The notes under the pieces were generated by a model. The model saw nothing but the letters and a program-made list of their open reading frames with translations, made no database searches and had not been told where the DNA came from. Shown here piece after piece: positions 63,141-64,000 of a stretch of DNA of 64,000 bases. A program made the position numbers and the translations under genes. How positions within the stretch are numbered: the stretch's first letter is position 1; every line of letters begins with the position of its first letter. The DNA is from Actinomycetota bacterium (GTDB lineage Bacteria; Actinomycetota; Actinomycetes; Mycobacteriales; HKI-0501): NCBI GenBank assembly GCA_030840805.1, contig JAVEDU010000024.1, forward strand, positions 1-64,000, read 5' to 3'.

Positions 63141-64000
63141 ATGGCCGATCGAACCGGCGTTGCCACCAAGCTGGCGCGCGTGCTCGGGGGACGGGGTCCG
63201 CGCGGCGGGGGTGAGCAGCCCGCCGAGGCGGTTCCCGCGGGCCGCCGTCGCTCCGGGACGGAGCCGTCGAGCCGGGCGAAGGCGGCGGACCCGACGGCCG
63301 CGGCGAAGACCGCCGGGACGAAGACCGCCGCCGCGAAGACCGTGAAGGCGACGCCGGCGAAGCGGGCCGAGAAGGCCACCGCCGCCAAGTCGGCGAAGGC
63401 GTCCCCGGCCAAGGCGCCCGCCAAGGCCGCGAAGTCGGTCACGGCGGCGAAGAGCACGACACCGAAGACCGCGACACCGAAGACCGCGACGAGGAGCACC
63501 AGGACCACCCCGGCGAAGGCCGGCAAGGCCACTGCCGTCAAGGCCGCCACCACGGCGGCCCGGTCGGCCGCGCGCGGCACCGACACCCCGAAGGCAGCCC
63601 TCGATCCGATGGCCACGACCGCCACCACCAAGACCGGCACGGCCCGCTCCACCGCGAGCGACGGCGAGTACGCCGACCTCCGCGCCGCCCTCGTGGCGCG
63701 GGCGGAGGAGCTCGGCCGCGAGCACGCGCGTGCCGTGTCCGACATCAACGACCTCCAGCGCGACCGGGTCGCGGACGGCGCGGGGGACGACCAGGCCGAC
63801 GCCGGCACCAAGACCTTCGAGCGGGAGCAGGAGATCTCGCTGGCAAACGGTATCCTCGACCGGCTCACCCAGGTCGAGCACGCGCTCGACCGTCTCGACG
63901 CCGGTACCTACGGCCGCTGCGAGCGGTGCGGCAGCGCGATCCCGACGGCCCGGCTCGAGGCATTCCCCAGCGTGACGCTCTGCGTCGCGTGCAAGCAGAT
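63141..64000 (+). CDS. TraR/DksA C4 zinc-finger protein with Lys/Ala-rich tail (runs off the window)
   Basis: Incomplete at the right edge: 286 codons without stop. Residues 1 to about 170 are Lys/Ala/Thr-rich with repeated AKTAA, TPKTA and PAKAAK units, like the basic tail of histone H1 or mycobacterial HupB. From about 172 a DksA/TraR-type domain begins (EYADLRAALVARAEELG, EREQEISLANGILDRL in parts) and ends with the zinc finger Cys260-x2-Cys263-x17-Cys281-x2-Cys284. Such proteins bind RNA polymerase through the secondary channel. GGGGGTGGGG precedes the ATG. Next gene is outside the window. Confidence 0.88.
   Translation, partial: MADRTGVATKLARVLGGRGPRGGGEQPAEAVPAGRRRSGTEPSSRAKAADPTAAAKTAGTKTAAAKTVKATPAKRAEKATAAKSAKASPAKAPAKAAKSVTAAKSTTPKTATPKTATRSTRTTPAKAGKATAVKAATTAARSAARGTDTPKAALDPMATTATTKTGTARSTASDGEYADLRAALVARAEELGREHARAVSDINDLQRDRVADGAGDDQADAGTKTFEREQEISLANGILDRLTQVEHALDRLDAGTYGRCERCGSAIPTARLEAFPSVTLCVACKQ

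Noticed and set aside
1-64000. tRNA, rRNA, prophage, transposase or defence-system genes
   Set aside because: None recognised by reading both strands; the barstar and HEPN proteins were considered as toxin-antitoxin parts but lack adjacent partners (no RNase beside barstar; HEPN is in a mutasome operon).

Overview
The window is a very GC-rich, densely coded actinobacterial chromosome segment. The evidence is the complete actinobacterial division and cell-wall cluster (mraZ to divIVA, including sepF), meso-DAP-type MurE, ImuA-ImuB-DnaE2 mutasome, APS-reductase sulfur assimilation, frequent GTG starts and four-base stop/start overlaps. Gene content (carotenoid locus, SpoIIE-type PAS phosphatase, DUF3040, Wag31-type DivIVA) suits a filamentous or soil actinomycete; genus cannot be fixed by reading. 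I see no prophage, insertion sequence, CRISPR array, rRNA or tRNA.

Layout. (1) 1-14.5 kb: carotenoid locus. crtE, crtB and crtI give lycopene-type chains. A tightly overlapped operon, crtA-GNAT-cruF-glycosyltransferase-crtD, would hydrate, desaturate, oxidise and glycosylate them; no cyclase is present, so an acyclic, glycosylated, possibly ketolated pigment is inferred. Interspersed are a GT-C mannosyltransferase coupled to crtB, an orphan barstar, a PAS/GAF/SpoIIE phosphatase, metF and a CDP-alcohol phosphotransferase. (2) 14.5-18.3 kb: sulfur assimilation (cysH, a 57-aa zinc-ribbon protein, sulfite reductase) with a leader peptide and nested hairpins upstream, and a divergent sirohydrochlorin chelatase that supplies siroheme. 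(3) 18.3-29.4 kb: DNA-damage locus. A promoter with a complete RecA-NDp (PafBC-type) motif immediately followed by a LexA box precedes DUF6504, HEPN, imuA, imuB and dnaE2; a methyltransferase, a phosphodiesterase and dinB follow. (4) 29.5-38.6 kb: DUF3040, a moxR-DUF58-transglutaminase operon, an MFS transporter, a decayed SDR remnant and a TetR regulator. (5) 38.5-41.6 kb: leuS behind a short leader peptide and terminator (attenuator). (6) 41.6-61.2 kb: dcw cluster from MraZ boxes through mraZ, rsmH, ftsL, ftsI, murE, murF, mraY, murD, ftsW, murG, murC, ftsQ, ftsZ, yggS, sepF, yggT and divIVA. (7) 61.2-64 kb: DUF167, a K+/H+-type antiporter and a truncated TraR/DksA protein with a histone-like Lys/Ala tail.

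The most interesting layers are regulatory and repeat-based: the dual SOS/PafBC promoter, the cysteine and leucine leaders, three MraZ-like repeat arrays in both orientations, several promoters whose -10 box predicts leaderless mRNAs, and recent in-frame repeat expansion in imuB, ftsI, divIVA and a membrane zinc-ribbon protein. I found no clearly new multi-gene system; the best candidates for new biology are the carotenoid tailoring operon and the small proteins carried in the sulfur and mutasome operons.
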